This document shows, one piece after another, positions 44,701-53,151 of a stretch of DNA of 64,000 bases. The notes beneath the pieces were generated by a model that was given only the letters and a program-made list of their open reading frames with translations, did no database searches and was not told the origin of the DNA. The DNA lies in assembly GCA_035328405.1 (NCBI GenBank), contig DAOLIT010000005.1, positions 1 through 64,000 of the forward strand, in the 5' to 3' direction. The position numbers were made by a program, and so were the translations under genes. Numbering within the stretch: position 1 is the stretch's first letter; each line of letters opens with the position of its first letter. Source of the DNA: JAEUKA01 sp035328405 (GTDB lineage: Bacteria; Myxococcota_A; Polyangia; Palsa-1104; JAEUJZ01).

Positions 44701-45412
44701 GCAAACGCCATCGGTGGGGACGTATCAGTTTGCGACGCCAAGGTTCAGACCCATCGTCGTGGCCGGGCTGGACCTGTTGAAGCATCGTGTGTCGGCGCAC
44801 GGGAATGCACAGGAGATGTCCGTGTGGGTGAAACACACGCTGTTTCCAAATCTCGTTGAGACGCTGACGGGACCCATTGCAGCAGCAAGTTTTGATGTGT
44901 TGGGACAAGTGGCTGCTTCCGACGAGGCGAGGCCTCGACTGTATCGCCTGTTTTCGGGCTTTCTGTCGGACCAAGGACCGCAGAGCCAAGATGCGCCGCG
45001 TTTTCGTGCGCTGCTCTACTCGGCGGCGGACGCAATGCAGCTTTTGGCGGACGATCAGGATTTGGTGCCCATTGTGCGCAGTCTGTCAGGTTTGCTCGAT
45101 CCCGAGGTCGCCCAAGGGTTGCTGGCGATTTTGCGGCGGGGTCTGCCCCACGATGACAAACAGGTTTTGGTTCGCATCGGCCAGAATTTGTTTACGCCCG
45201 ATACGCTCGGTCGATATCCGGCGTTTCTTCTGTCAGACGCGATGGGAGAAATCGATCGCAGCGCGGCGGGAATGCCAGGCGTGCTGGGCACGAATTTCAC
45301 GATCGCGGACTATGAGGCAGTGCTTCGGACCGTCGGTCAGTTTCTTTCCGACGAGCGGCGCGGGGTCCGGCGTCTGTTGGACATCCTCAATACTCGGCAC
45401 GGTTCGCCGTGA
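41765..45412 (+). CDS. Very large lipoprotein, unknown function
   Basis: 1215 residues from the ATG at 41765 (an ATG at 41729 is also in frame). The signal peptide ends in GIGAASC, a lipobox. The chain is mostly helical with no known domain that I recognise. A DKDKDGYADANPDGR loop near residue 295 resembles a calcium-binding thrombospondin-3 or EF-like turn. The DNA from about 42.6 to 44.3 kb is clearly richer in A+T, with many AAT/AAA/TTT codons, while both ends match the host style. It looks like a mosaic gene. It leads a plus-strand run with the channel-like and YdeP genes. Confidence 0.75.
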   Translation: MRKISRRVVSPLRFALALGFGIGAASCDTDLGQRAVSPEKTLGEIVYRETCQRVAYTSQLSEHLAGQRPVIDATGVSFRPMCSDGEAPPEGAPKVMTAVGDRRQSIVSAIDTAVPKMLYDDADSAVRAMLPGLEGPDAQRAADKAGAVLARMAQDSQATQALARLGYREGFFPRAQAGGLLRSLLGAPELHSSLVAVLPLLADSAVDVHDAKAASAVSSLLFAISREMLAASVSPVPQSPDRTLNLVHRFLFTESPELVTLPAGQAYYAIRRDHRGLPLIALQGTSIPFPYVDKDKDGYADANPDGRLIDSNGIAIPFVTPFVSNSLYSKDLAAARDLQGRALLSPVSQPLYSYFNLDPTVLAGLLREAPSLFDEKRDIPFRLAQGASFLLGPRKSSKKTYPTGEILDYLGYDENQSPLIEISYGFLQLLTYSDNGSQTGADLNRLLRAAQLLFQTQENVLARNLDAVAKGFDESKKPDYNTAILREDSTLYDDLAPIVVRLLRDPDLVRDVLLAFGDPATADLGQIISLLATDSSQLFMNQDQLDTRGQPADLSSVVGTLGKHLVDRGKPDSDFDKNPENRNNNRSALQRILQIVHDANQIPFCNKDGAYVNIKIVIDIKIAGPAKPCTLFRLDDLALYYLLSIGTDSVKSRDPYTNFLNSITDNTLRTQAQILDGLGLLDNLVGIPGFGKYPTPAMLARILFQENSRRAEFFKTTLDFGSCEPARPGTLCSNQNLEWQKYYDGALFSLEAVHPRDGSGKIKANVNFYTAFRPIVDAFAKHDECIERNTSGACLKWRNAGQILVDLLSVLHRHWPTVQSTFFGTSSYGAQQKRSGLSAYEPLIAKLMATGDLWASSRALAAMLANVRTDDGSNVPLSTVVARFARFLFDPEAARLSGPLTFRDGRTLAVRNDGKPTFSPTGDPIVQDVLSATAAGRVTPYDLLAFGYQKRRELGKQNSAAASKWNEGMSALADLYLTAQTPSVGTYQFATPRFRPIVVAGLDLLKHRVSAHGNAQEMSVWVKHTLFPNLVETLTGPIAAASFDVLGQVAASDEARPRLYRLFSGFLSDQGPQSQDAPRFRALLYSAADAMQLLADDQDLVPIVRSLSGLLDPEVAQGLLAILRRGLPHDDKQVLVRIGQNLFTPDTLGRYPAFLLSDAMGEIDRSAAGMPGVLGTNFTIADYEAVLRTVGQFLSDERRGVRRLLDILNTRHGSP

Positions 45413-45495
45413 CCGGATCGTCACCGGACTGTAGCCAGATCGACCCGGAAATGCGTCGCAACTGGCCCTGACGTGGCTGATACAATCGTTCGGTT

Positions 45496-46602
45496 TTGAA
45501 GCGAAAGACGCACACGACAGGCCTTTTCGCTGTGACCAGCGAGGAAAGCGAGCGGCGCCTCCACTTGCGGAGACGAGCAGCGCGCAGAGTCCGGGCGACG
45601 ATCCGTTTTTTGAGGCTGGTGGTGCAGAAGTTTTGGCCGAGTTTCGTGCTGATTTGGGTGCTTCTGGCCGTCGGGACGCTGGTCATTCACACCTATGCTC
45701 GCAAAGACGGCGCACCGCCCGATTTTTTGGAAAGTCTGTTTGCGACATACAGCTTGTTTGGCCTGGAATCGGTGTATCCGATGCCTCGTCACTGGTTGGC
45801 TCGGGCGGTGTATTTTGGCTATCCGCTCATCGGGCTTTTGGTTGTTGCCGACACGGTGGTGCGTGCGACACTCTTGCTTTTTTCGCGTCAGGAAAATCAA
45901 AAGGAGTGGACGCGCGTGCTGGCCTCAACGTATCGGGATCACATCATTTTGTGCGGCTTGGGACACGTCGGATACCGCATTTTGGAGCGGCTTTTGCACT
46001 GGCACCTCGACGTGGTGGTGATCGAAAAAAACACCGAGTCGGGTTTTTTGGCGCGGACGCAGCAAATGGGGGTTCCGGTGCTGCTTCTGGATGCAAGGCA
46101 CGAGGAATCTCTCGAGGCAGCCGGTTTGACTCACGCGCGAACGCTGGTGATCGCGACGAACGACGATTTGGCGAATGTAGAAATCGCGCTCGATGCGCGG
46201 CGACTGAATCCCCAAATCCGCGTGGTGCTGCGCATGTTCGACGAAAACATCGCAAACAAACTGCGGGATGCGTTCCATCTGGAGGTCGCGTTTTCGTCGG
46301 CGGCTGCCGCTGCGCCGCTGGTGGCTGCGTCGGTGCTCGACCTGGATATTTTGGGCAGCTTTACGCTGGATGGCCGCGAGCTGTTCACGGCGAAGTTGGT
46401 GATTGGAAAAACATCCGCGCTTGTAGGTACGTCGATCGCGATGCTTTCTGAACATCAGCGTGTGATGGTGCTTTCGCGAAAACCCGTTGCCACACAAGGC
46501 CATTTGGCACCGGCACCCACCGAACAGCTTGAAGCGGACGATGTGGTCGTTCTTCACGGAGAGCTGGACACGCTGCGTCGGCTCGCACGTCTGTCGAAGT
46601 AA
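45496..46602 (+). CDS. RCK/TrkA-N domain two-span membrane protein
   Basis: 368 residues. Two membrane spans (about 43-66 and 103-128) flank a segment LESLFATYSLFGLESVYPMP that sits where K+ channels have their pore helix and TVGYGD filter. The filter itself is absent. An RCK_N Rossmann domain follows (HIILCGLGHVGYRIL, VVVIEKN), then an RCK_C-like region. So it is channel-like but may not conduct K+. The start is uncertain: TTG at 45496 or GTG at 45532; neither has a strong ribosome site. Confidence 0.75.
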   Translation: MKRKTHTTGLFAVTSEESERRLHLRRRAARRVRATIRFLRLVVQKFWPSFVLIWVLLAVGTLVIHTYARKDGAPPDFLESLFATYSLFGLESVYPMPRHWLARAVYFGYPLIGLLVVADTVVRATLLLFSRQENQKEWTRVLASTYRDHIILCGLGHVGYRILERLLHWHLDVVVIEKNTESGFLARTQQMGVPVLLLDARHEESLEAAGLTHARTLVIATNDDLANVEIALDARRLNPQIRVVLRMFDENIANKLRDAFHLEVAFSSAAAAAPLVAASVLDLDILGSFTLDGRELFTAKLVIGKTSALVGTSIAMLSEHQRVMVLSRKPVATQGHLAPAPTEQLEADDVVVLHGELDTLRRLARLSK

Positions 46603-46629
46603 CGCTCGGCACAGGAGGCACAGAAGGCA

Positions 46630-48960
46630 ATGACGGCGGACTCGACGACAAAAGCGCAGCCTCCGTTGGAAAGTGGTTTGCCCGAAACGACTGTGGAGGC
46701 GAAACAAGCAGGTGGGGTGCTGTCGGTCCTGTCCACACTGGGTGAGCTTTCCCGCAACGATGTGGGTGTGGTGCGGGGCATGCGGACGTTGCTGTCGGTG
46801 AATCAACCCGGCGGCGTGGATTGTCCGGGGTGTGCCTGGCCAGAAGCGTCTCACGAGCGAGGGTCGATCGAATTTTGCGAAAACGGTGCCAAGGCGATTG
46901 CGTGGGAAACGACTCGGCGAAAAATCGACGCAGGCTTTTTTGCGCAGCACAGCGTCGGGGAACTGGCGGCGCAAACGGATTACGCGCTGGGGCAACTCGG
47001 GCGTTTGGTCGAGCCGCTGCTGTTGGAAAAAGGGGCGACGCACTACCGGTCCATTTCGTGGGAGGAAGCGTATGCACGGTTTGCGGCCCAGGTGAGCGCG
47101 TTGTCCTCGGCGGACGAGGCGGCGTTTTACACGTCGGGACGCACGAGCAACGAAGCGGCGTACCTGTTTCAGCTTTTTGTGCGGCAACTGGGCACAAACA
47201 ACTTGCCCGATTGCGCGAACTTGTGTCACGAGTCGAGCGGAGTCGCGTTGAAAGAAACCGTGGGCGTCGGAAAAGGCACGGTTCAGCTCGACGATTTTGA
47301 ACAGGCGGACGCGATTTTGGTGCTCGGGCAAAATCCGGGGACGAATCACCCTCGGATGATGTCGGTGTTGCAGAAAGCGGCGCAGCGAGGCTGTGAAATC
47401 GTCGCGATCAATCCGCTCCCGGAAGCGTCGCTTTTGCAGTTCGCGCATCCACAAAAGCCGTCGGATGTTGTGTTTGGGGGCACGCAGATTGCGACGCTGT
47501 TTTTGCCCGTTCGGATCGACGGCGACGCGGCGCTGCTCAAGGGAATCATGAAAGAGCTTTTGGTCGCCGAACGGTCGCGTCCGGGTCAGGTGTTTGATTG
47601 GACGTTTGTTCGAGAGCACACCCTCGGCATCGAGGAATTGCTTGCGGACCTTGACGCGACTTCGTGGGACGACATTTTGGCCGCCTGCGGGCTCAGTCGA
47701 GAAGACATCCGCACAGCAGCAGCGGTTTTTTTGCGCAGCCGTCGGGTCATTGCGTGTTGGGCGATGGGACTGACGCAACACAAAGCAGCGGTGGCGACGA
47801 TTCAGCAACTTGTGAATCTGATGCTGCTCGGCGGCCACATCGGACGGCCTGGAGCGGGTCTGTGCCCCGTGCGCGGCCACTCCAATGTGCAGGGCGATCG
47901 GACGATGGGCATTGCGCCGACGCCCGAACCGGGATTTTTGCGGCGTCTCGAAAAACGATATGGGTTTACGGCCCCAAAAACGCCGGGGCTGGATTCGGTG
48001 GGAACGATTTTCGCGATGCTGCAAGGCGGCGTGCGTCTTTTGTTTTCCCTCGGCGGGAATTTTTTGTCGGCGACGCCAGACACCGAAGTCACGGCGCAGG
48101 CGATGCGGAAGTGCGATTTGCTCGTACATGTGTCCACGAAGCTGCATCGCGGACATTTGCTCGAGGGTCCGGCACACCTGCTTTTGCCGTGCCTGGGCCG
48201 CACCGAAAAAGACGAGCAGGCGGGCGGTTTGCAATTTGTCACCGTCGAAAACTCGATGAGCGTCGTACACCGATCGGAAGGTGTGCTTTCGCCGGCGTCA
48301 GCCAAACTCCGCAGCGAAGTCGCGATTGTGTGCGGTTTGGCGCAGGCCGTGCTGGGTTCGCGCAGCCAAGTTCCGTGGCGAACGCTTTGTGAACATTACG
48401 ACCGGATTCGCGACGAAATCGAGGCGACGGTGCCAGACTTTGCCGATTTCAATCGGCGCGTCCGCAACGAGCATGGTTTTGTGCTTCCGAATGCGGCGCG
48501 GGAACGGCGCTTTTCGACACCGCAAGGAAAAGCGCGGTTTACCGTCGGTGCCATCCCGAGACACGACTTGTCTGCGGGCCAACTGTTGATGATGACCATC
48601 CGCTCGCACGACCAGTTCAACACCACGGTTTACGGTTTGCACGACCGGTATCGAGGCGTGTTCGGCGGGCGACGGGTTCTGTTCATGAACGAAGAAGACA
48701 TGCGCGAACGGGGTTTGTCCGCCGGTCAGCGAGTGGATTTGACCAGCCATTTTGCAGACGAGCGCCGCGTCGCTCGCCAGTTTGTCGTCACGCCCTATCC
48801 GATTCCGAGAGGCTGCACAGCGACGTATTTCCCCGAAGCGAACGTCCTGGTTCCGGCCACAAGCTGGGCCGACAAGAGCCGCACTCCAACCTCGAAATCC
48901 GTCGTCATCACGGTCGCACCGAGCCAGATGGAAACGCAGTCAGTGCAACCTGGGGCGTAA
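46630..48960 (+). CDS. FdhF/YdeP-family molybdopterin oxidoreductase
   Basis: 776 residues. VNQPGGVDCPGCAWPE near residue 58 is the YdeP-type N-terminal signature. NLCHESSGVALKETVG, VLGQNPGTNHPRM, GGHIGRPGAGLCPVRGHSNVQG and the C-terminal SHDQFNTTVYG bind the bis-MGD cofactor. YdeP relatives are linked to acid resistance but their substrate is not settled. AGGAGG lies upstream of the ATG. No FdhD or cofactor gene is near. It follows the RCK gene by 27 bp. Confidence 0.9.
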   Translation: MTADSTTKAQPPLESGLPETTVEAKQAGGVLSVLSTLGELSRNDVGVVRGMRTLLSVNQPGGVDCPGCAWPEASHERGSIEFCENGAKAIAWETTRRKIDAGFFAQHSVGELAAQTDYALGQLGRLVEPLLLEKGATHYRSISWEEAYARFAAQVSALSSADEAAFYTSGRTSNEAAYLFQLFVRQLGTNNLPDCANLCHESSGVALKETVGVGKGTVQLDDFEQADAILVLGQNPGTNHPRMMSVLQKAAQRGCEIVAINPLPEASLLQFAHPQKPSDVVFGGTQIATLFLPVRIDGDAALLKGIMKELLVAERSRPGQVFDWTFVREHTLGIEELLADLDATSWDDILAACGLSREDIRTAAAVFLRSRRVIACWAMGLTQHKAAVATIQQLVNLMLLGGHIGRPGAGLCPVRGHSNVQGDRTMGIAPTPEPGFLRRLEKRYGFTAPKTPGLDSVGTIFAMLQGGVRLLFSLGGNFLSATPDTEVTAQAMRKCDLLVHVSTKLHRGHLLEGPAHLLLPCLGRTEKDEQAGGLQFVTVENSMSVVHRSEGVLSPASAKLRSEVAIVCGLAQAVLGSRSQVPWRTLCEHYDRIRDEIEATVPDFADFNRRVRNEHGFVLPNAARERRFSTPQGKARFTVGAIPRHDLSAGQLLMMTIRSHDQFNTTVYGLHDRYRGVFGGRRVLFMNEEDMRERGLSAGQRVDLTSHFADERRVARQFVVTPYPIPRGCTATYFPEANVLVPATSWADKSRTPTSKSVVITVAPSQMETQSVQPGA

Positions 48961-48992
48961 CGCATCCGGTCTGGTTTCCTGCGCCGACGGAG

Positions 48993-49520
48993 CTACTCCA
49001 TTTCGTCGAGCAGCGCAAACGCGGGCCGGAGTTTGTGGTACGTCGCCTCCAACTGCTCGCTCACCACTTTTACGTCGGCCAGAACAGGCATGAAGTTCGT
49101 GTCGCCGTTCCAACGCGGCACGATGTGAAAGTGGCTGTGCTCGTCGATGCCTGCCCCGGCGACGCGCCCGCAATTCATTCCCAGATTCGCGCCGTGAGCG
49201 GACAGCTTCTGACACACAATGTTGTGAGACTTGCGCAACAGCTCGCAGGTGGCTTGGTACTCTTCGCTCGGAAGAGCCATTAACTCTGCCCCGTGCCGTC
49301 GGGGGACCACCAACAAATGGCCTCCGCTGTACGGAAAGCGATTCATCATGACGAACGCGAAAGGGGTGCAACAGAGAATGAGTTTCTCTGCAAAGTGAGT
49401 CGGCCCCAGCGACGGAAATTCACAGAAAATACACGCTTTCGCATCGGGTTCGCTGCCTTGGCTCTCGCTGCCCGCCTGCTGTACGTAAGACATCCGCCAC
49501 GGTGCCCACAGTCTGTCCAT
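48993..49520 (-). CDS. HIT-family hydrolase/phosphorylase
   Basis: 175 residues. The histidine triad is EHSHFHIVPRW (127-137). CIFCEFPS (30-37) supplies a zinc-type Cys pair as in Ap4A-phosphorylase/Aprataxin-like HIT proteins, and YSGGHLLVVPRRH is the substrate strand. It acts on dinucleoside polyphosphates or nucleotide conjugates. GGGAG stands before the ATG at 49520; the open frame runs further up without support. Convergent with ydeP. Confidence 0.92.
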   Translation of the reverse strand: MDRLWAPWRMSYVQQAGSESQGSEPDAKACIFCEFPSLGPTHFAEKLILCCTPFAFVMMNRFPYSGGHLLVVPRRHGAELMALPSEEYQATCELLRKSHNIVCQKLSAHGANLGMNCGRVAGAGIDEHSHFHIVPRWNGDTNFMPVLADVKVVSEQLEATYHKLRPAFALLDEME

Positions 49521-49676
49521 GTGTATTCTCCCTGAACCGCCGTTTTTCACGGGCAAACAATGCCCGAGACGACAACGGACGGCGCAGCCCCATTCAAAAA
49601 GCAAACCAGTCCCCAATCCAATGAAAAACCTTGCTACCGACGGGAACAGCACGAATTTTTTGACCCTGAAAAACCA

Positions 49677-49706
49677 TTGACAATCATATCAATATGTGCA
49701 TACGTT
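49677..49706 (+). promoter_or_regulatory. Possible sigma-70 type promoter of the Kazal lipoprotein gene
   Basis: A perfect TTGACA lies at 49677-49682 in an A+T-rich patch. The best -10 candidates (CATACG, 16-bp spacer; TACGTT, 18-bp spacer) match only three of six bases. It is about 55-80 bp before the ATG. Confidence 0.3.
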
Positions 49707-49759
49707 CGCGTTTGCCTCGGCATTGAGTCGGGGCGTACACACAAAAGGAGAACTCGCTT

Positions 49760-50776
49760 ATGAACAAACAACTCTTTTCCTTGGCTTTGGGGGTGTTTCT
49801 GGGGGTCGCTGCATGCGGTGCCCAGGACGATTCGCTTGCAACCGATCCGGCGATGCTGGGTCAACAACCTGAAGCGGAAAACGATCTTTGGGGATATCCC
49901 AACTCGACGTTTTTCCGAGTGACTCGCCCGGATCTTCGCAAGTGTGCTTATCCCATGTGCGGCGGATACTTCACGCAGCGCGTAAACCAAAGGACCACGG
50001 TTTGTTCCGACGGTACGGCGCAGCCTGAGTGCCGCATTCTGGAGTTTGACTACAGCGCGCTGAAATTGGATCGCGCGTCGCAGGACAAACTGGCCGACGC
50101 TGTGCAAAAAGGCTCGGCGCTGATGCGGGGCACGATCGGCAAGACCGCGCCGATCGCCGGAAAAACCTACGACAAACTGGTGGTTTCCGAGGCGTGGATC
50201 GCGCGGGCCAGCGGTCTTCCAAGCGGGATGTTTGCGCGCTCGAATGAATTGCCGGTGGCCTGTGTGGGCTGTCCGTCGTTTCAACACGCACACTTGAACC
50301 TCTCGACGATGCAACGGTCGCATGTGGTGTCGTTTGATGCGACGCGATTCCCAGCGACGGTGGCAGGCGAGCTGCTCAAGGCGATTTCGACGAAACCGGA
50401 AGGTGTGTTGACGGCAGGTTCTCTGTCTGCGACGGGAACCCGACAGACCTGGAAAGTGAACCAAGCGTACACACCGTTTGTGGCGATCTCGACGGGACCT
50501 GCACCTGGCAAACTCGGCGACGCTTGCGGTTCGCGCGGTCTGCCGATGACGTGCGAGCTGGGTCTGTTCTGTCTGCGACCGGACACGGCCAACTGCGGTC
50601 GAGCAGACGCGCCGGGAACGTGCCAAAGGCAGCCGGACGCTTGCCCGATGGTGTACATGCCAGTGTGTGGCTGCGACGGAAAAACCTATGGAAATCGCTG
50701 CACGGCGTACAGCAATGGCGTTTCTGTGGATTACGAAGGCGAGTGCAAAAAACCATCGCCCACGCCGACCCCGTGA
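49760..50776 (+). CDS. Lipoprotein with DUF6748-like and Kazal domains
   Basis: 338 residues. Lipobox GVAAC (Cys20). The first domain (about 45-235) contains FFRVTRPDLRKCAYPMCGGY and FTQRVNQRTTVCSDG, as in DUF6748. The C-terminal domain (about 296-330) is Kazal-type: CPMVYMPVCGCDGKTYGNRC then a final Cys. Kazal domains inhibit serine proteases. It has a Pro/Thr tail. AAAGGAG precedes the ATG. Likely an exposed protease-inhibitor lipoprotein. Confidence 0.87.
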   Translation: MNKQLFSLALGVFLGVAACGAQDDSLATDPAMLGQQPEAENDLWGYPNSTFFRVTRPDLRKCAYPMCGGYFTQRVNQRTTVCSDGTAQPECRILEFDYSALKLDRASQDKLADAVQKGSALMRGTIGKTAPIAGKTYDKLVVSEAWIARASGLPSGMFARSNELPVACVGCPSFQHAHLNLSTMQRSHVVSFDATRFPATVAGELLKAISTKPEGVLTAGSLSATGTRQTWKVNQAYTPFVAISTGPAPGKLGDACGSRGLPMTCELGLFCLRPDTANCGRADAPGTCQRQPDACPMVYMPVCGCDGKTYGNRCTAYSNGVSVDYEGECKKPSPTPTP

Positions 50777-50818
50777 TGTCTCGCCGTTTGTCCCGCCCTT
50801 GCCCTATCTGACGGTGGC

Positions 50819-51127
50819 TCAGACGGGGGCGACTTCTCCCCGCGCGGCGCAGCATGCGCGCCCTTTTCCGCACAAATCCACATGAGCGAGGCCTCCGTCG
50901 GGGCCAGCGCATTCCATCGTCGAGAGGCAGTAGTACACCGCCGCACTTCCCATGTGTGAAAGTGCCGAGACAGGTTCACCACCGTCGGTTTCCACTGCCG
51001 AAAACAGAAGTTTGCTGCGGAGTTTGCGGCACAACTGCAAGTCCGAAAAGTCGTCGGGTGCGAACTCGGTTTTGTCGAGAGAGCCGACGGAAAAATCGGT
51101 TTCAGAAGCAAATTCTTTGGCTGGCAT
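50819..51127 (-). CDS. Small Cys-containing protein, unknown
   Basis: 102 residues from the ATG at 51127; a GTG at 51163 is in frame. It ends with a Cys/Gly-rich stretch (MECAGPDGGLAHVDLCGKGR then ACCAARGE). No signal peptide, domain or strong ribosome site. Convergent with the Kazal gene and downstream of xerD. Coding is plausible but not secure. Confidence 0.4.
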   Translation of the reverse strand: MPAKEFASETDFSVGSLDKTEFAPDDFSDLQLCRKLRSKLLFSAVETDGGEPVSALSHMGSAAVYYCLSTMECAGPDGGLAHVDLCGKGRACCAARGEVAPV

Positions 51128-51214
51128 GGCCGAGACGCTAACAAATTCCCAACGCAAAACCACTCGCGAAATTTCCGCCCAATACGGCGCAAATCAGGCT
51201 CGGTTTGGGTTGTT

Positions 51215-52108
51215 TCAGGCTCTGGGGTGATGCCGACGGTAGGTTTTTCGCAGGGAGGAAGTCGCAACGTGTGTGTAAATCTCCGTCGTCGCCACATCGG
51301 CGTGTCCGAGCATCGCCTGCACGGCTCGCAAATCCGCGCCGCCCTCGAGCAAATGCGTCGCGAACGAATGTCGCAAAAGGTGCGGATGAACGCGCGAAAG
51401 ACCACCGGCTCGACCGTAGGCTGCGAGGCGTTTGTGAAATCCCTGCCGCGTCATCGGTCGGGCAAGGTGCGTGACAAACAGATACGCCGACGTTTTGCCG
51501 GACAGAAGTTGCGGACGCGAACGCGCAAGATACGCCTCGAGTGCATTTCGAGCCGCTTCGCCGAGGGGAACCACGCGCGTTTTGCGACCTTTTCCCGTCG
51601 TCCGCAGATAACCCGGCCCCACATCGGCAAGCTGCAAGCGACACAACTCGGTCACGCGCAAGCCGGACGAATAGAGGACCTCGATCATGGCCAAGTCGCG
51701 CAAACCCCGCGGCGTGTTTTCGTCGGGTTTGGACAACACGTCCTCGATTTCTTGCGTCGAAAGCGTGGTCGGCAATTTTCGCTCGAGTTTGGGCGACGCA
51801 AAATCGGCCATCGGATCGCCCGCGAGCCACTTTTCTCGACGCAAGAATTTGCACAGACCCCGAACGGCGGACAGCCTGCGCGCTTGCGACCGCAACGCCA
51901 GATTTTGTTTGCCCAACTGAACCGCAAAACCGAGGGTGTGCCGCCCATCGAGTTTCGAGACCTCTTGCGCCACAGCCTCGTCTTGCTCGGTTACGAACGC
52001 GAAAAACTGTTGCAGGTCGGTGGCATACGCCTCGAGAGTGTTCGTCGACAAACCTCGCTCGGCGCGCAGCGTGTCCAAATACCGCTCGATGGCCGCGAGC
52101 AAGTTCAT
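51215..52108 (-). CDS. xerD: Tyrosine recombinase XerC/XerD
   Basis: 297 residues. SAM-like N-terminal domain (to about 100), then the catalytic domain with Arg151 (SSGLRVTEL), Lys173, His243 and Arg246 (HPHLLRHSFATHLLEGG), His269 (LGHADV) and Tyr278 (IYTHV). Length and motifs fit the chromosome-dimer recombinases, and no phage genes are near, so it is most likely the housekeeping XerD or XerC. Its ATG overlaps the stop of the MDR gene by 4 bp. Confidence 0.88.
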   Translation of the reverse strand: MNLLAAIERYLDTLRAERGLSTNTLEAYATDLQQFFAFVTEQDEAVAQEVSKLDGRHTLGFAVQLGKQNLALRSQARRLSAVRGLCKFLRREKWLAGDPMADFASPKLERKLPTTLSTQEIEDVLSKPDENTPRGLRDLAMIEVLYSSGLRVTELCRLQLADVGPGYLRTTGKGRKTRVVPLGEAARNALEAYLARSRPQLLSGKTSAYLFVTHLARPMTRQGFHKRLAAYGRAGGLSRVHPHLLRHSFATHLLEGGADLRAVQAMLGHADVATTEIYTHVATSSLRKTYRRHHPRA

Positions 52109-53130
52109 GCGCCGATCCGCAACACCAGTTTTCCCATGTGTGCGCCAAGTTCCATGCGCACATGCGCAGCAGCAGCCTCGGAAAGTGGGAATACCTCGTC
52201 GATGACGGGTCGGAGTTTTCCCGCCGAAAACAGCGCAACCATTTCGGCAAAATCGCGCTCACTTCCCATCGTGGTTCCGAGGACGTTGAGCTGTTTCCAA
52301 AACAATTTGCGCAGATCCACCTGCGCGATTCCGGCTGTCGCGCCGTAACTCACAATCCGGCCTCCCGGACGCAGCAGGTTGAGGCTGTTTTCCCACGCTT
52401 TTTGGCCCGCTCCGTCCACGACCAAATCCACTTTTGCACCGCCCAAATGACCGGCGATTTGATCGGCCCAATCTTCGTCGCGATACGACACGCCGAACGC
52501 CGCCCCGAGCTCCTGCGCCTTTGCGAGTTTGTCCGCATGCCCGGACGTGACAATCACACGCGCACCCACATGTCGCGCCATCAACAGCGCCATCGTCGAA
52601 ACGCCGCTCCCGATGCCCGGAATGAGCACGGTCTGGCCCGGTCGCACTTGGCCGCGCACACACAGCGCCCGATATGCAGTCAAACCCGCCAAAGGCAACG
52701 CCGCAGCCTCGATAAAACTCAAATGCGCGGGTTTTTCGACGATGTTTTTTGCGGGCACAACCACGCTTTCCGCATACGTTCCGTCGTCGGGCATCCCCAA
52801 AATCCGATAGTCGGGCGCTTGCGCTTCTTGGTTTTCCCCAAAACCCAGCGACGGATTGATCACAACTTCTTGCCCGATGAGGTTTGGGTTCACGTCCGGT
52901 CCCACCGCGCTGACAACGCCCGCGCCATCCGAGCCCAAAATCGTCGGCAAACGAATGCCGGCGTACCGTCCCAACCGAATCCACACGTCGCGTCGATTCA
53001 GCGCCGCTGCCCGCAGGCTGACGGCCACTTCACCTGCGCCCGGCGCTTTGCGCGGAACCTCGCGCAGAAACAGGCTTGCGCCCTCTTGGTTTTTTTCCAA
53101 AACAACGGCTTGCATGGTGTCTTTGTGCAT
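52105..53130 (-). CDS. Zinc-independent MDR dehydrogenase (quinone oxidoreductase-like)
   Basis: 341 residues. GroES-like N-terminal half (LRAAALNRRDVWIRLGRYAG, LGSDGAGVVSAVG), then a Rossmann half with the nucleotide loop IPGIGSGVSTMALLMARH. There is no structural-zinc Cys quartet, so it belongs with quinone oxidoreductase/crotonyl-reductase-like MDRs. GGAG lies 6 bp before the ATG at 53130. Substrate unknown. Confidence 0.87.
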   Translation of the reverse strand: MHKDTMQAVVLEKNQEGASLFLREVPRKAPGAGEVAVSLRAAALNRRDVWIRLGRYAGIRLPTILGSDGAGVVSAVGPDVNPNLIGQEVVINPSLGFGENQEAQAPDYRILGMPDDGTYAESVVVPAKNIVEKPAHLSFIEAAALPLAGLTAYRALCVRGQVRPGQTVLIPGIGSGVSTMALLMARHVGARVIVTSGHADKLAKAQELGAAFGVSYRDEDWADQIAGHLGGAKVDLVVDGAGQKAWENSLNLLRPGGRIVSYGATAGIAQVDLRKLFWKQLNVLGTTMGSERDFAEMVALFSAGKLRPVIDEVFPLSEAAAAHVRMELGAHMGKLVLRIGA

Positions 53131-53151
53131 GGGTTCTCCGACGGAAATAGG

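Noticed and set aside
45925..48270. A 781-codon open frame on the minus strand opposite the RCK and YdeP genes
   Set aside because: It is antisense to two well-recognised genes, is full of Arg/His/Gln, has no domain or ribosome site, and arises from high-GC codon bias.
51215..52108. XerD-like gene as sign of an integrated mobile element
   Set aside because: No tRNA, att-like repeats, phage or transfer genes are nearby; the protein has the size and motifs of housekeeping Xer recombinases.
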